64,000 bases of DNA from Acorus gramineus. Its lineage: Eukaryota > Streptophyta > Magnoliopsida > Acorales > Acoraceae. Positions 11,080-21,800 of the stretch are shown here, in pieces. The translations under genes were made by a program, and so were the position numbers. Under the pieces are notes generated by a model, which saw nothing but the letters and a program-made list of their open reading frames with translations, searched no databases and had not been told where the DNA came from. The DNA is taken from NCBI GenBank assembly GCA_030737835.1, contig CM060851.1, positions 4,926,615 through 4,990,614 of the forward strand, given 5' to 3'. Position 1 is the stretch's first letter. The number at the start of each line of letters is the position of its first letter.

Positions 11080-12445
11080 TTTACAAGCCCCGTTACATAG
11101 GCCCCATGTAAACCCCTTGAACTTAATTTGAGAATCTTCACCAGATTAATTGGACAGTTATAATCTTTCCGTGATTGCATTGTATTCATGCCCTATTTTT
11201 TCCCCCATTTTGGATTTTTTTTAAATCATCGATTGATAATTGAATTACATACTCAATTTTTATCATGAAATGTCGATAATTCTTCAGAGAACCCATTGAA
11301 GCAGATTGGATATGATATTTGATCGACTTTTAAATTCTTATTTGGTTTTTGCAAGACTTCTCAGCCATTTATCTGATCGGAAAAACAACAAAACTTATTG
11401 GTCTTCATATCAATGTCTAGCGATTCAGGTGTGGAGGTTGTTATTGTATATATGTTCTTGCAAATTTTTTTTTAAACTTATACGCATTATTTTTCAAAAG
11501 ATATTTACATTCCATACTAATCTGTATATTTACACACTTTTTTATAAGTTAGTTACAATTATAAATGTAACTGATTTGTTATATGAATATGTTGTAAAAG
11601 TTAGTTACATTCACAAATGTAACTAACATTTTTGTGCAATTGATCGATTTGGCTGTCGTTTTCAATGTTTGTCTTTGTCATTGTTTGTCATTGCATTTAG
11701 TACAATTTTTTTATTGAATTTGTTGTTTAATATTAAATATGGTAGTTTTTAATTTGGCTTTTGTTTAAAATTTTTTCTTTGAATCTAGTGTTTGATGTTA
11801 AATATGTTTTTTTGAGGATTTTATAGAGTTTTGATGTTATATTGGCATATGGTTGTGTTACATTTTCAAACTAATATGAACCTTTATGCATTATATTTTG
11901 TAAGCCAGTTACATTTTTAAAATATAACTGATGTTTACATGCCTTAAATAATAAAAGTTAGTTAATTGAACTATTTGTGTAATATATTTTAAAACTAAGT
12001 TTCATTCACAAAATGTAACTGACTTTTTTAGCTGATCTTAATGTTTCATTAAAAGTTAATTACATTCATAAAAAAATGGATATGAAGGTCGAAAAATGTG
12101 AAATCTGGAGAAAGATTGAAAGAGCAATCGAACCACATCTCATATGATAGAGATCGACAAAAGGAATATAGGAATGGTGACGCCGTTCGTCGAATATGAG
12201 TAGGTTGACCGGAATGATTTTTTTAAGTTGCTGATTTAAAAAAAAAAACAGTTAAATTTTTTGAGGATGTGTTTAGGGAGAATAAATCGTAGGGACTTGA
12301 CATGTGAACTTGTGATTTAAATTGAGACAGTTTTATATTTTAATTTTTTACCCTCTTGTAAAGATCAATTAGTCAATCAAAAAAATTTAATTATATGAGT
12401 GGAGCTTATATAATGGGGCCTATGTAACAGAGCTCATATGGTAGT
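11080..12445. mobile_element. Inverted-ended element with repeated small hairpins
   Basis: The left end (AAGCCCCGTTACATAGGCCCC, about 11084) is mirrored at the right end (GGGGCCTATGTAACAGAGCTC, about 12416-12436). Inside, the palindromic motif GTTACATT-(3-8 nt)-AATGTAAC recurs several times (for example 11600-11625, with degenerate copies near 11550, 11905, 12000 and 12058). A short open frame at 11306-11626 overlaps these repeats and shows no known domain. This is probably a nonautonomous DNA transposon of unassigned superfamily. Confidence 0.55.
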
Positions 12446-12930
12446 TGAAATTGACACGTTGAAGGACATTTTGGTAACCACGTGAGTGGTGTTTGGATAA
12501 GTTCTATTGAGAATATCATGTGGTTTTCTTAAGTATACCCAGACACAACGTGGCTGTACTAAAATGTTGTATTTATGATACTGATTCCATCCATCTCGTT
12601 GATGACAATTTCATCTCGTTATACTAACCAACCCGAAGCTTTTAAAAAATGATATGCGCAACACCATGAGCATCCCCAGTTACAGTTACAGTTAACGTTA
12701 ATTTTTTTTTTTTAAATAATACACTCTTCAATTGAAGTATATGTTATTATATAAAATAAAATATATATTTAGATATATTATTATATTTTTTTTATTTTAA
12801 AAAAATAATTTTTTTTATATCATACATTATGATAGAACTCTATACATTATAATAATATAATATCGCTATTATAATGTAGGTGACTCCTAAATGAATTGAA
12901 TGGATGAGTGTTCTTAAAAAATTGCACAGA
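12446..12930. other. AT-rich stretch with a diverged MITE-like segment
   Basis: No gene. The segment at about 12690-12890 is, in reverse orientation, similar to parts of 34540-34760 and 53210-53420 (TATAGAGTTCTATC and the long A/T blocks). This suggests a dispersed AT-rich MITE family. Confidence 0.4.
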
Positions 12931-14640
12931 CTAAAATACATCTTATATTTTAATATTTCAACCATCCATGAATATAAACTTCGTCTTACGTGAAACATTT
13001 GGTCCCCGGGTCAATTTTATGTGGTCCAACTTGGCTAAAAGAGCTTCTGTCACTAACCAAACAGTGGTTAAAAGAGTCACAAGCCTGGAACCTAGTCACT
13101 TTCATGGAAAGACATGGATAGAAGGACTCAGATAAAATACATTCACTGACTTAAAGACATAAAGAAAATTTTGAATTGTCAGGTACCTAAAAATTAATGA
13201 AAAGGTGATTTGGAGCTTAATTTCCCTTTATTTTTTTGAATTTTTTTTATTTTTTAGTCCTGTAAACTACATAATTTAGCGATCGATGCATCACTTCTTC
13301 ATATTTCTGTTTAAGTCCTTAGATTTAAAGGGTATGTTTCTTATTAGTCCCTAGAAGGAACCTATCCCTAAATTATTTGATTTTCTTTTTAGTCCCTGAG
13401 AGATACTAAAAGGAACATATCCTTTAAATTTAGGGACTTTAAATAAAAATATAAAGAAGTGAATGATCGATCACTAAATCATATAGTTTATGAGGACTTA
13501 AAAATAAAAAATCCAATTTTTTTTTTGAAATTGTGTGCTCTACTTAATTTTATACCTTGAACTCTTTCATGGAAATGGGAGGTACTGACAAACTAATTAA
13601 AACTTGATTCACAGTATGTTTTTATATTACTTATTTTTTAGGGAAAAATCCATATATAACCCCCCATGAAATGTCTGAATTCTATATAACTCCCTGTCAT
13701 TTTCTAAAGTCCATAGGACCCCTGAAAACATTCATGTAAGTCTAAATAACCACTTGAGCTAAATTTTCATTGATAGATAATTTATATTCTGTTTGGTTAA
13801 TATATGCTAAAAATATAGTATACCAAAAACTCCATACAATACATAAAAATATGAAAAATTATATGTGGATGATAATTTAAGCTCTCTAGATAAATTTTTA
13901 TCATTTATTTACATACTAAAATCGTCATTTATGAAGGATTTTCTATATTTTCAACATGTAGGATTGAATGGATAAGTGTTCTTAAAAAATTCTCACTAAT
14001 TGAAATGCATCTTATATTTTAATATTTCAACCATTCATAAATATAAACTTTGTCGCACGCGAAACATTTTGTCCCAGGGTCAATTTTATGTGGTCCAACT
14101 TGGTTAAAAGAACTTCTGTCACTAACCAAGCAGTGGTTAAAAGAGTCAGAAATCCGGAACCTAGTCACCTTCATTGAAAGACATGGATGGAAGGAATATT
14201 AAAAAATACATTCACTAACATAAAGAAAACTTTGAAGTGTCACGGACCTAAAAATTAATAAAAGGGTGATTTTTGGAGAACCTGTAATTAATTTTTTTTT
14301 TTTTTTTTTTTTTGAAATAGGGTGCTCTCCTTAATTGTATACCTTGAACTCTTTCATGAAAATGTGAGGTACTGACAAACTAATGAAAGATTGATTCATA
14401 ATATATTTTTTATATTACTCATTTTTTTAGGAAGAAATCCATATAAACCCCTCTCCCCCCTCATAAACTGTTTGAATTCTATATAACTCCCTGACTTTTT
14501 AGAAAGTCTATATGACCCCCTGAAAATACTCGTGTAAGTCTAAATAACCCCCTGAGCTAAATTTTCATTGATAAATGATGAATATTCTGTTTGGTTAACA
14601 TTGACTGAAAATACAGTATATCAAAAATTCCATACAATGT
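12930..14640. repeat. Tandem segmental duplication upstream of lectin 2
   Basis: Unit 1 (about 12940-13960) and unit 2 (about 13965-14640) share long stretches. Examples are GTCAATTTTATGTGGTCCAA, CTTCTGTCACTAACCAA, GACATGGA, TACCTTGAACTCTTTCATG and GAGGTACTGACAAACTAA, followed in each by a family E C-rich arm. Unit 1 contains a family A MITE (about 13228-13522) that unit 2 lacks, so the MITE inserted after the duplication or was lost from unit 2. Noncoding. Confidence 0.8.
13228..13522. mobile_element. Inverted-repeat MITE, family A, copy 2
   Basis: Arms match copy 1: TTTTATTTTTTAGTCC, CACTTCTTCATAT and GGGTATGTTTCTTATTAGTC are mirrored by AAAGAAGTGAATGATCGATC and GAGGACTTAAAAATAAAAA. It lies within unit 1 of the local tandem duplication and is missing from unit 2. 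Confidence 0.8.
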
Positions 14641-14863
14641 GTAAAAAATTCAAAAAATTATCTATGAACAATAATATCTTTAACATATGTTTTTCTAAAC
14701 TGACTGTGTGGACTTATTCATTTCAATTAAATCAGAATAGAACATGTTCGAATGCTCACTCAGTTAAAAATAAAACATACAAAAGAAAGAAGAAAGAAAA
14801 AGAGAAACAATAATGCGATGCGGGGGATAGAGGCTGCTAGAAAAATAAAGGAACATGTTCACA

Positions 14864-14900
14864 TCACGATCACGATCACGATCATGATCACGATCACATG
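14864..14900. repeat. GATCAC hexanucleotide repeat
   Basis: Five to six units of GATCAC/GATCAT lie about 600 bp upstream of the lectin 2 start. The equivalent place upstream of lectin 3 (about 50216-50234) has only two to three units, so the tract has expanded or contracted since the duplication. Confidence 0.75.
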
Positions 14901-14943
14901 TTTTCAGGCATGACTTCCACGTGTATCGCAAACATTTAATAAA

Positions 14944-15368
14944 AGGAAAATATCTATATAACCCCTTGTAAACTATTTGAAATCTATATAACACCCTTAA
15001 TTTTTCTGAAGTCTATGTAACCCCTGAAAACAATTGTATAAATTGAAATAGCACCTTGTATTAAATTTTCGTTGATAAATGAGGATAATTTTAGAAATAT
15101 TCTATTTAGTTGATCTTGGCTGATAACATAGTATATAAAAAATCCCTTATAAGGAATTAAAAATAAAGATAATCTTTTATATATAGTGATTTTACCCCTA
15201 GGGTTTTGTTATCTATCAAAAGAGGTAAAATCGTCATTAACAGATAATTTTCTGTATTTAAAATAATTTGTAGGGATTTTTCAGTATATCGTGTTGTTAA
15301 TCAGGGTTACTCAGATAAAATATTCATAAAATATTTCTTATCTGTCAACGAAAATTTTAACTCAGGTA
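14944..15368. mobile_element. Foldback element, family E, right end truncated
   Basis: The left arm has CTATATAACCCCTTG and GTCTATGTAACCCCTGAAAA. The core halves are inverted: GTTGATAAATGAGGATAATT is mirrored by a stretch ending near CTTATCTGTCAACGAAAA. The C-rich right arm is missing, and the element ends at AACTCAGG, immediately before the lectin 2 promoter. Partial left arms of the same family lie at about 13640 and 14430, and a fuller copy at 54140-54617. Confidence 0.65.
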
Positions 15369-15419
15369 GTGATTTACATAGTCGGGATCATCCAACTTAG
15401 CCTACCCAATATTTTTGCC

Positions 15420-15427
15420 TATAAATA
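15420..15427 (+). promoter_or_regulatory. TATA box of lectin 2
   Basis: TATAAATA lies 72 bp before the ATG, in the same context as in lectin 3 (50424-50431). It is preceded by a CCAAT-like CCCAATATTT about 20 bp upstream. The conserved position in both paralogs supports the call. Confidence 0.75.
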
Positions 15428-15491
15428 CACCCAACTCGATCAAAGAAACCACAAACCATATCAAAGAAACCTACCTCCACCACCAACAGTA

Positions 15492-16751
15492 ATGGCAACA
15501 CCACTGTCCCTAGCCCATCTAATCCTCTCGGCCTTGCTCCTCGGCCTCTTCGCGCCACCTTGCGAGGCCACAAACATCCTATACAGGGACTACAATACCC
15601 TCTATGCGGGCTACTCCCTCACCCAAGACAACTACCGATTCACCATGCAACCCGACTGCAACCTGGTCCTTTACGACAACGGCAAAGCCGTCTGGAGTTC
15701 AAAAACCGGGGACAAGGGCCGCGCGTGCCATGCCACGTTGAGGAGAGACGGGAGACTCGTCATCTACCCCGAAACCGGCGGTAACGGCATTTGGGATACC
15801 GGTAAACCAGGCGACGCCCTCGACGCAGATTACGCTCTAGTCCTTCAGGTGTGTTAGTATATATCACTTTGATATCACTTGTTGGTTTTTCTAATTTCAC
15901 CCAGTTACTCTATCAAAGAATACACAAAAGACAGAATTAAACACATTATTATATGACTTCTTCACGTCTTTTTATTCGGTGGTGTGACTTTGAGAAACAA
16001 AGATAAAAAATTCTAAAAATATATATAAAAATTTAGATCTCTTTAACGAGAACGAACAAAACACCGTGAAAATATTTTTAAAATGACTCATATTATATTA
16101 ATATATATAATAATTTGTAACCCAAGTAACATAAAATTATTTATGAATATATATATATATATATATAGACACAAACTTATAAATAATAAAAAAATAATGA
16201 TATAATTCTTCTGATTTTTTTCTTAATTATTTGATATTAAATATAATATTAAATTAAATATTTTAACATTTTAATTTGATATTTATAAAAAGGTGGACCG
16301 CAACGTGGTCATCTACGGCCCGGCTAAGTGGGCGACCAACACTGAGTCGACCCCCATTAGTGACAAAAACCCTAAAAACATCTTGGGCACGGACGAGATC
16401 CTTTACGCGGAATCCTCACTGACCTACGGCGATTACATGCTGGCCATGCAAGCCGACTGCAACCTGGTCGTGTATGATAAAGGGAGTGCTGTCTGGCACA
16501 CAAACACTGCTGGGAAGGGGTACCGGGACTGCTACCTGAAGATGCAGAGCGACGGGGATCTCGTCGTCTACAGCAAAGATGGAAAACACCGGCTTTGGTC
16601 GTCCGGCACAAGCGTCGGTGGCCACAAATACTATAACTTGGTCCTTCAGCCAAACCGGAACGTGGTCATCTATGGCCCGGCTATATTTCACACAAACACG
16701 GCGGCAGTGAGCAGTGCTATCAAAGGCATCGCAATGGTGACTGAGGTTTGA
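15492..16751 (+). CDS. GNA-type lectin 2, two-domain, intact
   Basis: This is a mannose-binding bulb-type lectin of 271 residues with two tandem GNA domains. Exon 1 is 15492-15848 and exon 2 is 16293-16751, with a 444-bp GT-AG intron splitting site 3 of domain 1 (Q119 | VDRNVVIY). A signal peptide covers about residues 1-26 (hydrophobic, ending PPCEA). Domain 1: site 1 is canonical (Q53 to Y61), site 2 is lost (RRDGRLVIY), site 3 is canonical, and Cys56/Cys79 are present. Domain 2 begins near NILGTDEILY: site 1 is canonical (Q172 to Y180), site 2 has N to D (QSDGDLVVY), site 3 has D to N (QPNRNVVIY), and Cys175/Cys199 are present. Family knowledge says such precursors can be cleaved into two subunits, and the linker around residues 132-148 would fit. 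Upstream in-frame codons exist, but the ATG after the leader matches lectin 3. This is the only lectin in the window without a break. Confidence 0.92.
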
Positions 16752-17112
16752 GTGGGAATGAATGGATATGGCCGGCCGCCGCAAAATGTTATGTATGTGT
16801 ATGTTGTAGTGTTCTTGCTGGGTATGTGTGTAGAATATGTGTGTAGAATAATTGCGGCAAATCCTGTTTTGTTTGGTCGACTATATATGAACGTCGTCCC
16901 TTTGGCTAGCTAGCTTGTTGATGCGTCTTGAATGTTCTTTTATTAGTACTCATGTTTTAAGCCAACGAGAAATAATCTATATGTGACTATGAATAATTTA
17001 GAAATGATTTAATTTTTTTTTTAAATTCATAATTTTCATGTCTCAAAAAAATAAATAAATACAAACAGAAACTTTAATTTATAAGATATGAGAATATTCT
17101 ATTATATGATAT

Positions 17113-17149
<37 letters not shown>
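16752..17149. other. 3' flank of lectin 2, ending in (TA)n
   Basis: Noncoding and near-identical to the lectin 3 flank (51544-51930). It ends in a (TA)n tract (about 17118-17149) that borders MULE-1. Confidence 0.8.
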
Positions 17150-17154
<5 letters not shown>

Positions 17155-18373
17155 CCGATTAGGTGCAGTTCGTGCGGTTAGGGGTCTACGGTGCGGCCAA
17201 CACATGCGTCGTCCGATTTCATTTCCACCGATCAAGTGGTGGAAATTTTTTTTTTTATTTAATTTGTAACCCCACCAACCATCCATCCCTGTCAATCACT
17301 CTCTCACTCTCCTCACTTTAATTTTTTCATTTCATCCCTCTCATTCTCTGTGTGAACAAAAATTTTTTTTTTTTCAAAACCCACCTGATCCCGGTGAGCC
17401 CCGGCTTGACCCTCCGATCCCGGCTTGACCCTCCGACACCGGCGACCTCTTCTTACCCCGAAACCTCCGTGGGCGACCCACCCTCGACCCTGATTTCATC
17501 GAGTGCTCCATTTAGGGTAAGGATTTTTTTTTTCGTGATAGCCTTTTCTTTTTTTATGTTTTACATGATTTCATTGTGATTTATCACTGGAGGATTGGTT
17601 ATAGAGAGGTTAGAGACCTGATTGGGGTCGATTATGCCATTAAAGCTAGGTCATATTTTGTTAAGAAATAAAAGTTTGGGTCTTTTTATATAATCTGAGT
17701 TAGAAAGATTCCTTGACTACCTATGTTATGTGAAAAGTCTTTTGATGACTTTCAAGGACTTGAAAAATTGTTGTGATGAAAATGTACTTTTCTGTATATA
17801 TGTGTATAGTTCTCTATTATTTCATTGTAATGGTGTTGTTAATGCTTATGGTTGTGTTTATACTAAATAGGTTGTGGTGTTATGGTACTGTCAGATGGTT
17901 GAAGGTGTTAGGGTGCAACTATTCATCAAGTCCTTGAGTTCAGTGATTGTGCTTCTGTTTATGTTGTCTATTATACAGTAGTTTATTTTGTTATGTAGTT
18001 GCTATGCAGTTCAGCTTATGGTTGTATTAAACATATATTATGCAGTTGATATGCAATTCACTTCAGTTTGTCTCACATGTTTAATGTGACAATGAAGAAA
18101 CAAATCAGCTTATGTTTCTAACCACCAGCACACAAATTATGACATATTCAATTGCCAAGTTGAACACTGCAGGGCCTTATTTCAAGAAATAGAATTTGCT
18201 ATTATATCCAAGTTGCACGTCTGACTACATGTTTTTTTCTCTAAAACATGTTTATTTAATTTGTATAATAAGTTTTTTTTTTTTGTTCAATGATTCGTGG
18301 GTGTGATTGTATGTCTTCGTGGTAATATTGAAGATTAATTAAGCCAATTCAAAACATGGTAACACCTAAGAAA
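17150..18373 (+). repeat. MULE-1 left TIR
   Basis: About 1224 bp, inversely matching 32042-33261 up to GGTAACACCTAAGAAA. It contains a GC-richer leader with a splice-donor-like AGG|GTAAGG near 17514-17521, which would pair with the acceptor before the transposase ATG. The small open frames in it are not conserved as proteins. Confidence 0.93.
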
Positions 18374-18829
18374 GATTTTATTTTACCTTCTTTGATTTAC
18401 ATTGATGACTTAGGGTTTAGGGTATTCATTTTTTTTTTAAGGGTATCAAAGTTTTGTGTTTTTTTCAACCAACCAATGTTGGTAAGGTGGGTGGCTGATT
18501 TTTGAAGGTGATGGACATGTGAAAAAGATTAGGTCGTATTGGTAATGATTAACACAAGACAATATTATCTTGTACTTTCAATTAAGAAAATGAGAGTCAT
18601 GATAATTGAACATTATTATTTCATCAACTATAAAAAAACTTATTTTCATGCATGCGTAATCACATTGAATATTTTAGACAGTGATCATGCATAGTTATTG
18701 AACACTTGAATACCCTTTTGGTAATAGCCTTACAACAGATCACATAAAATTGTTTGATGGAATGGCTTATGAGTATTGTTTGATGGTGGGTGAATTATTT
18801 CTTTTATTTGTTGTCATATTACAGTAAAA
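18374..18829 (+). other. MULE-1 region between left TIR and transposase start
   Basis: AT-rich, no gene. It ends in a splice-acceptor-like TATTACAG at 18817-18824, six bases before the transposase ATG, consistent with a 5' UTR intron that starts in the TIR. Confidence 0.6.
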
Positions 18830-21800
18830 ATGTTTAGTGGAGATGACGATACACTTGAAGAAACTGTTCAGAATTTAGAATCATTGTATGGTGATCATAG
18901 CGGTATTTGGATTCCGGACGTAGATGAACAATGTAAACCATTAATGGGAATGCCTTTCGATTCTCTTGAAGAAGCAGAAAAGTTCTATGTGAATTATGCA
19001 AAAATTTCAGGCTTTTCTGTTCGAAAGTCATCAACAAAATATCGTAATAATGATGGTGCAAAAGAACTTTATTTGAGAGATTTTGTCTGTTCCAAAGAAG
19101 GATTTAAAAAATCTTCGACTATAAAACAAACCCGAGGACATGTGTGATTAGGTTGGAAGGCTAAAATCAGTTTAATGAAAGATGGTGAAAGATGGAAGGT
19201 GCACAGTCTTGTTGAAGGTCATTCCCATGTTTTGTGTACTCCCACAAAAACACACCTCTTGAGATCACATAGAGAAGTAACAAATGCTCAAAAATCTTTG
19301 ATTGACACATTTAGAGGAGCCAATGTTAGCACTGCACAGACCATGTCTATTTTTGTTATATATGTGTCACTTTTTGCCTGCTGGTAACCATTGGAGCATT
19401 TTGGCAGTTTTTGAGTTTTTTTTTCGTTTTTCGATCGGAATCGTAAAATTTTGGACTGTTAGCTATCATCCTGTGTTTGAGGACTCTGATTGAAAATCTA
19501 ACTGCATATTATGTGTCCTGGTGCCATTTTAAGCCACTCATGAAATTTTCATCGAATTCCGGTAACGTTTCTAAAATTTCACAGTTCCGGGGCGTATCCG
19601 GGTTTTGACCGAGCGAGAAGTCATTGGGAGAGTTGACTCGGTCAAAGTGGACCCATGACTTGGTCAACCCTTTTTGTTTTTTTGTGTGGTTGGGTTGACC
19701 TAAGTCAAATCCCACTTAAAACCTTTAATCCTCACTTAAACCTAGCTTAAACCCTAATCAAGTTGCTTTGACTTATTTAAATGGGATCTAAAAAGTTCTT
19801 GCACTATTCATCATCTTCTCAAATCTCACTTTCTCTCTCCCCCTCTCTCCTTTTCTTAGTTTTGAGCCACCTAGGGTTCTCAAAGCTTAAAACCTAAAAC
19901 ATAGAAAGGTTAGATCCGATCCCAATCTACACCCCGGTGTTTTCGGATTCAAATTCCGAGGTGTTTAGCCCCTTCTCCCCCTCTCTTTTCTCCCCTGATT
20001 TGAGCCATTTCGAGGGCTAGGGCGGAGCTTGGCGGTGGAGGTTTTTGGGGAGGTGTTTCGGTGCGCGGAGAGCAACCGAACTTCCCTTCCTTCCCTTGGT
20101 AAGCTCTTTTTCCTTCTTTTTTGGCTTAGATGCTTGTTAGGAGGGTGGTTTTGAGGTTGGGTGGTGGTCGGCGGCTGTGGGTGGCTGTCGGTGGTGGTTG
20201 GGGGCGGTCGGAGGCCATGAGTAGCCGGTGGTTGGTGGTAGAGGAGCTCGGGCAGAGAGGTTGGCAGTCTCGGGCAGCAGGCAGCACAGGCAGCGCATCA
20301 GGCAGGCGCAGCAGGCGTGTAGCGGCAGGGCGCGCGCGCGCGTGCGCGCGGGCGTGCGCGCGGGCGTGCGCTCGGGTGGCGCAGGCGCGGGTGTGCTGGG
20401 CGCTGGGCGTGCTGGGCGCTGGGGCGTGCCGGCTGTGTTGGGCGCTGGGTGTGCTGGGCGAGGGTGCTGGGTGGTGCGCGCGGAGCGCTGGGCAGAGGCG
20501 CAGGCGAGCGGTGGTGCGCGCGGGGTGTGCGCGCGCGGCGAGGCGAGAGGTGGTGAGTGCGGAGTGCGCGCGGGGCGCGGGCCGTGCGGGTGTGCGCGCG
20601 GGCTGCTGCGCTGGGGCGCAGCGAGCGCGCGGTGCACCCAGGGTGATCCGACAGGAAGTCCGGGCGTGCAGGCTGGGCTCGGCAGTGCACCTGGGAGAGC
20701 GGGCTGGGGCTCGACTGTGCGCCCGGGGCGGGTGGCCGTGCGAGCGGCTGCCCGGGGAGTTCGGGAGTGAGCCGGGGTGCTCGGGCTCGCGTGCGTACGG
20801 GCCGTATGCACGTTTGCCCGAGTGTTGTGTATTTTTAGAGTATTTTTGGTATACTTGTGGATTTTACTCACCAAGTTGATACCCTGTCTTGCAGATCTTG
20901 ACGAACGGTCGCGCGACGACCCGACTTCCGGTGAGTGGGACAATCCAACCCAGTTGGGAGGCGCTATATGCACTTGGGCGTATACCGTCCTCCCCTGGGG
21001 CACCATAGATTAATATTAACCTGTTTAATATGTAATCCATGCAGCATGATTGATATGTAGTATGCATGCTACCCTAGACTGATTATGTTAGGGACTTGCA
21101 CCCTTAGGTTGTGTAAGAGCCATGCATCTTGTCCCCTTTGTTATCATGCTAGGAAAGCCTCGACCTTTGTATGCTCCCATTAGTTTAACTTGTTAAATTA
21201 AATGCAACTGGTAATATTATTGCATGCCTTAGGGAATATTAAGGGGCCTTGCGAGGTCAACATTGAGACCCGGGCTAGGGTGCTCCGTGTTCCTTGTTTG
21301 GTTGTCGAGATGTCCTATATCGGGACCTCATGGTGCCCTCCCAAGGTTTCTTTTCCCGTTTATACTAATGCATGTTCCCCGCATCTTGGTTATGCGCCCT
21401 GGAGGAATTCTGATGAATTCAAGACACTAGAGTTATAGAGATGTATAGTCAGCGGATCCGAGTGGATCATATGCGTGTGGGTAGGCTGTTTCTCTTCCCT
21501 TCGTTGGATCCGTGTAGGAACTCCTCAGCGTTAGACAGGCTATCCTGATAGAGGGCTCCCATCAGTAGGCACCTCCTGATCTTGGACTCGGACTGTGCTG
21601 AATGTGGGAGTAGACCAGGCAAGCTACGGTGTGGAGGAGAGGCTATCGGTGGACCAAGGATGATTAACAGCCTAGTCAGTCCCAATATCCTATGTCACCT
21701 ATTGAGGGGTGAGGGTGAGGGTGTATGGATGTGTATGGATGTGTTTGGATGATTATCAGTCCCAATATCCTATGTCACCTATTGAGGGGTGAGGGTGAGG

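Larger units (their letters stand above)
15372..17117. repeat. Segmental duplication copy A, left part (lectin 2)
   Basis: From CATTTACATAGTCGGGATC-type sequence before the TATA box through the gene and its 3' flank (ending near GAATATTCTATTATATGATA), this matches 50386-51930 around lectin 3. Similarity resumes after MULE-1 at about 33303. Introns and 3' flanks differ by indels only. Confidence 0.9.

Noticed and set aside
16372-16784. Minus-strand frames over lectin exon 2 (and the same at 51164-51639)
   Set aside because: Antisense shadows of the GC-rich lectin exon, conserved only because the sense strand is.
20130-21006. Overlapping frames of 180-289 codons on both strands
   Set aside because: They lie in the GC-rich part of the solo LTR, are Arg/Ala/Pro/Gly-rich, and show no domain.
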